NCBI RefSeq assembly: GCF_002934685.1
Contig: NZ_NKHL01000121.1
Span: 291,589 to 355,588 of the forward strand
Direction: 5' to 3'
DNA from: Pseudomonas bohemica
Lineage (GTDB): Bacteria; Pseudomonadota; Gammaproteobacteria; Pseudomonadales; Pseudomonadaceae
DNA length: 64,000 bases
The notes under the pieces were generated by a model. The model saw nothing but the letters and a program-made list of their open reading frames with translations. It had not been told where the DNA came from and did no database searches. Below, one piece after another: positions 61,536-64,000 of this stretch (positions are counted from its first letter, which is position 1; each line of letters begins with the position of its first letter). Both the position numbers and the translations under genes were made by a program.

Positions 61536-61682
61536 ATGGGAATAGTTGCGCCCTTTTTCCGCCTGCCGAGAGCTCGGACGCTCATTTGCAGAGACCTTCT
61601 GGACAGATCCAAGGGCATCCACGTCTCGATCCTGCTCTACAAGAGCATCTTCGAACGCGTCGGTGAGCAATGTCCACGCTAA
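61536..61682 (+). CDS. Small ORF (48 codons) upstream of gltP
   Basis: A 48-aa frame (MGIVAPFFRLPRARTLICRD, then LLDRSKGIHVSILLYKSIFE, ending RVGEQCPR). A good ribosome site GAGGG lies five bases before the ATG. The peptide has an amphipathic central part and two cysteines. It ends 19 bases before gltP in a different frame. It could be a leader peptide affecting gltP expression, a small protein, or chance. I recognise no family. Confidence 0.45.
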   Translation: MGIVAPFFRLPRARTLICRDLLDRSKGIHVSILLYKSIFERVGEQCPR

Positions 61683-61701
61683 CTACAACAAGGTTAAAGA
61701 C

Positions 61702-63033
61702 ATGAAGAAGGCAAAACTCAGCCTGGCCTGGCAGATCCTCATCGGTCTGGTTTTGGGGATCGCACTGGGAGCGGCGCTCAATCACTTCAGCGCCGAGAAG
61801 GCCTGGTGGATCAGCAATATCCTGCAACCTGCGGGCGACATCTTCATTCGCCTGATCAAGATGATAGTCATCCCCATCGTGATCTCGTCTCTGGTGGTCG
61901 GTATCGCGGGTGTGGGCGACGCAAAAAAACTGGGCCGCATCGGTCTGAAAACCATTCTGTACTTCGAAGTCGTCACCACCATCGCCATTGTCGTTGGGCT
62001 GTTGCTGGCTAACGTGTTCCATCCAGGCACCGGCATCGATATGAGTACGCTGGGCACTGTGGATATTTCGCAGTACCAGAAGACCACGGCCGAAGTGCAG
62101 CATGATCACGCGTTTATCGCGACCATCCTCAACCTGATCCCGTCGAACATCTTCGCTGCAGTCGCCCGCGGCGACATGCTGCCGATCATTTTCTTCTCGG
62201 TGTTCTTCGGTCTGGGACTGTCCAGCCTCAACGCTGAGGTGCGCGAGCCCCTGGTCAAGGTCTTTCAGGGCGTATCGGAAACCATGTTCAAGGTCACCCA
62301 CATGATCATGAATTACGCGCCGATTGGCGTGTTCGCACTGATCGCCGTGACCGTGGCCAATTTCGGTTTCGCCTCGTTGCTGCCGCTGGCCAAACTAGTG
62401 ATTCTGGTCTACGTGGCCATCGCCTTCTTCGCTTTCGTGGTGCTGGGCCTGATCGCTCGCCTGTTCGGGTTTTCGGTGATCAGGCTGATGCGTATCTTCA
62501 AGGACGAGCTGGTGCTCGCCTATTCCACCGCAAGCTCCGAGACCGTGCTGCCGCGCGTGATCGAGAAGATGGAAAGCTACGGCGCACCAAAGGCCATCAG
62601 CAGTTTCGTGGTGCCGACTGGGTACTCGTTCAACCTCGATGGATCGACTTTGTATCAGAGCATCGCGGCGCTGTTCATCGCGCAGCTGTACGGCATCGAC
62701 CTGTCCATCGGCCAGCAGATCATGCTGGTGCTGACCCTGATGGTTACCTCCAAAGGCATCGCTGGCGTTCCGGGGGTGTCGTTCGTGGTACTGCTGGCGA
62801 CGCTGGGCAGCGTAGGTATTCCGCTGGAAGGTCTGGCATTCATCGCCGGTGTCGACCGCATCATGGACATGGCGCGCACTGCCCTGAACGTGATAGGCAA
62901 CGCCCTGGCGGTACTGGTCATCGCGCGTTGGGAAGGCATGTACGACGATGCCAAGGGCGAGCGTTACTGGAACTCCCTGCCGCACTGGCGTAGCAAGGAA
63001 TCCTTGCCAGCGGGTCAGTCGACTGTCGATTGA
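61702..63033 (+). CDS. gltP: Glutamate/aspartate:proton symporter GltP
   Basis: A 443-aa DAACS-family carrier with about eight helices. Diagnostic segments are the N-terminal KKAKLSLAWQILIGLVLGIA, the serine-rich AYSTASSETVLPRVIEKME and the substrate motif NLDGSTLYQS with the later TSKGIAGVPG. It imports acidic amino acids with protons. The ATG at 61702 has AAGG upstream. A terminator follows. Position after the ivy pair matches PA5479 (recalled). Confidence 0.94.
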   Translation: MKKAKLSLAWQILIGLVLGIALGAALNHFSAEKAWWISNILQPAGDIFIRLIKMIVIPIVISSLVVGIAGVGDAKKLGRIGLKTILYFEVVTTIAIVVGLLLANVFHPGTGIDMSTLGTVDISQYQKTTAEVQHDHAFIATILNLIPSNIFAAVARGDMLPIIFFSVFFGLGLSSLNAEVREPLVKVFQGVSETMFKVTHMIMNYAPIGVFALIAVTVANFGFASLLPLAKLVILVYVAIAFFAFVVLGLIARLFGFSVIRLMRIFKDELVLAYSTASSETVLPRVIEKMESYGAPKAISSFVVPTGYSFNLDGSTLYQSIAALFIAQLYGIDLSIGQQIMLVLTLMVTSKGIAGVPGVSFVVLLATLGSVGIPLEGLAFIAGVDRIMDMARTALNVIGNALAVLVIARWEGMYDDAKGERYWNSLPHWRSKESLPAGQSTVD

Positions 63034-63054
63034 TGGCTGAGTAGCGTGAGCACA

Positions 63055-63086
63055 CAAACCCCGGCCCTGGCTGGGTTTGTTGTTTT
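63055..63086 (+). terminator. Intrinsic terminator after gltP
   Basis: CAAACCC / GGGTTTG stem with an 11-base loop, then TTGTTTT. Confidence 0.8.
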
Positions 63087-63130
63087 CGGGGCCGCGTTGA
63101 CGCCAATATATGAACCCGCCGCCTATCCCC

Positions 63131-63220
63131 TTTGGGAGTGAGCTTGCTCGCGAAGGCTAAACGTCAGCCGTGAATAGAGGGATGTATCCGCCTCTTCGGG
63201 AGCAAGCTCACCCCCACAGG
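63131..63220. repeat. REPIN, class B
   Basis: Left arm TTTGGGAGTGAGCTTGCTCG and right arm GGGAGCAAGCTCACCCCCAC; 90 bp between gltP and the spore-maturation-like gene. Confidence 0.82.
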
Positions 63221-63341
63221 AACCCGTTCCAGTCAGATAGGGCGGTTTGAGTGGTAGGGCATGTCCGGTAAGCGACAGCGGGGTTTGTTGTTTACGCCCC
63301 CGCCGCTATCATCCCCCGCATCTTGTGAGGGGGTTTACTGA

Positions 63342-64000
63342 TGCTCAACGGCCTATGGCTCGGTTTTTTTGTGGTCGCGGCGGTTTCAGCGCTGGCGCAG
63401 TGGCTGATTGGCGGTAACGCCGGCATCTTCGCAGCGATGGTCGAAAGTATCTTCGCGATGGCCAAGCTTTCAGTCGAGGTCATGGTTCTGCTGTTCGGCA
63501 CCCTGACGCTGTGGCTGGGCTTTCTCAACATCGCCGAGAAAGCTGGCATCGTCGACTGGCTCGGCAAAGTCCTCGCGCCCTTGTTCCATCGCCTGATGCC
63601 AGAAGTCCCCCGTGGCCATCCCGCGCTGGGTCTGATCACCCTCAACTTCGCCGCCAACGCGCTGGGCCTGGACAATGCCGCCACCCCCATCGGCCTCAAA
63701 GCCATGCGCTCGCTGCAGGAACTCAACCCCAGCCAAACCGTCGCCAGTAATGCGCAGATCCTTTTCCTGGTGCTCAACGCCTCGTCGCTGACCCTGCTGC
63801 CGGTGACCATCTTCATGTACCGCGCGCAGCAAGGCGCGGCCGACCCAACCATGGTCTTCCTGCCGATCCTGCTGGCGACCAGCGTCTCGACGCTGGTCGG
63901 CCTGCTGTCGGTGGCGTTCATGCAGCGCCTGCGGCTGTGGGACCCGGTGGTGCTGGCCTATCTGATTCCCGGCGCCTTGTTACTCGGCGGCTTCATGGCG
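63342..64000 (+). CDS. Spore maturation protein SpmA/B-like nucleoside-recognition membrane protein, 5' part
   Basis: 219 codons of an open frame that runs off the window. It begins MLNGLWLGFFVVAAVSALAQ and continues as a multi-helix membrane protein with a Gate/nucleoside-recognition block (LITLNFAANALGLDNAATPIG). In Pseudomonas this is a fused SpmA-SpmB protein not related to sporulation; the fused second half is not visible. A GTGAGGGGG ribosome site precedes the ATG. The function is unknown; small-molecule transport is likely by fold. Confidence 0.8.

Overview
The window is a gene-dense stretch of a Pseudomonas chromosome. The main clues are gene content and order recalled from P. aeruginosa PAO1 (rsmB-fmt-def-tsaP-dprA-tsaC-qor-hemF-aroE; betC-betR; trpBA-trpI; prlC; znuBC-zur-znuA; thrB-polA-ersA-engB-cc4-dsbA; kinB-algB; gltP). 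The high-GC codon usage and many Pseudomonas-type paired REP elements agree. It is not P. aeruginosa: several genes are inserted and several removed relative to that order. The fluorescens/syringae lineages are the likeliest home. I saw no rRNA, tRNA, CRISPR array, prophage or insertion sequence.

Layout. (1) 1-8183: translation and DNA housekeeping (rsmB partial, fmt, def; tsaP; dprA, tsaC; qor; hemF-aroE). (2) 8295-12319: choline-O-sulfate use (choX, betC, LysR regulator) and a small dioxygenase-like gene. (3) 12446-16116: a CigR/RcnB-like protein, trpBA and trpI. (4) 16117-21142: envelope and stress genes (DUF883, dodecin, two DUF1161 paralogues, luciferase-like oxidoreductase, osmC, two lipoproteins). 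(5) 21234-28808: HAD phosphatase, gamma-carbonic anhydrase, prlC-yheV, an inserted pair of secreted enzymes (a tyrosine-phosphatase-like protein and a PI-PLC-like protein with a duplicated C-terminal module), and a radical SAM protein. (6) 29143-33402: beta-carbonic anhydrase with a SulP transporter, a conserved hypothetical, and a SCO1/SenC gene whose aa3 oxidase operon appears to have been deleted. (7) 33554-42741: metNIQ, katE, a lipoprotein and the zinc-uptake locus. (8) 42973-53636: thrB, a DUF2782 gene, polA, the sRNA ErsA, engB, cytochrome c4, dsbA, an EEP nuclease, a diguanylate cyclase and ampDh2. (9) 53719-64000: an EAL phosphodiesterase, kinB-algB, a BON-domain protein, a possible sigma-54-driven small membrane gene, DUF1328-ivy, a small ORF before gltP, and a truncated spore-maturation-like gene.

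Genes working together. An envelope-stress theme recurs. AlgB/KinB lie here, and GAAC-N18/19-TC-type (AlgU/sigma-22-like) promoters can be read before ersA, osmC, one DUF1161 gene, the BON protein, and less clearly dodecin and katE. Zinc uptake (ZnuABC plus Zur), D-methionine uptake (MetNIQ) and tryptophan synthase with its activator are each complete local modules. Cyclic-di-GMP synthesis and breakdown genes lie within 1 kb of each other.

Main points for a second look: Pol I has lost the conserved acidic pair of its proofreading exonuclease motif; there is a probable scar of a deleted cytochrome aa3 operon with a ctaB tail still coupled to the SCO gene; the secreted PI-PLC-like protein has an internal repeat; a 48-codon ORF with a good ribosome site and a 19-bp palindrome lie before gltP; and a hairpin with a U-tract sits in the algB leader. 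All comparisons with other genomes are from memory, not from a search.
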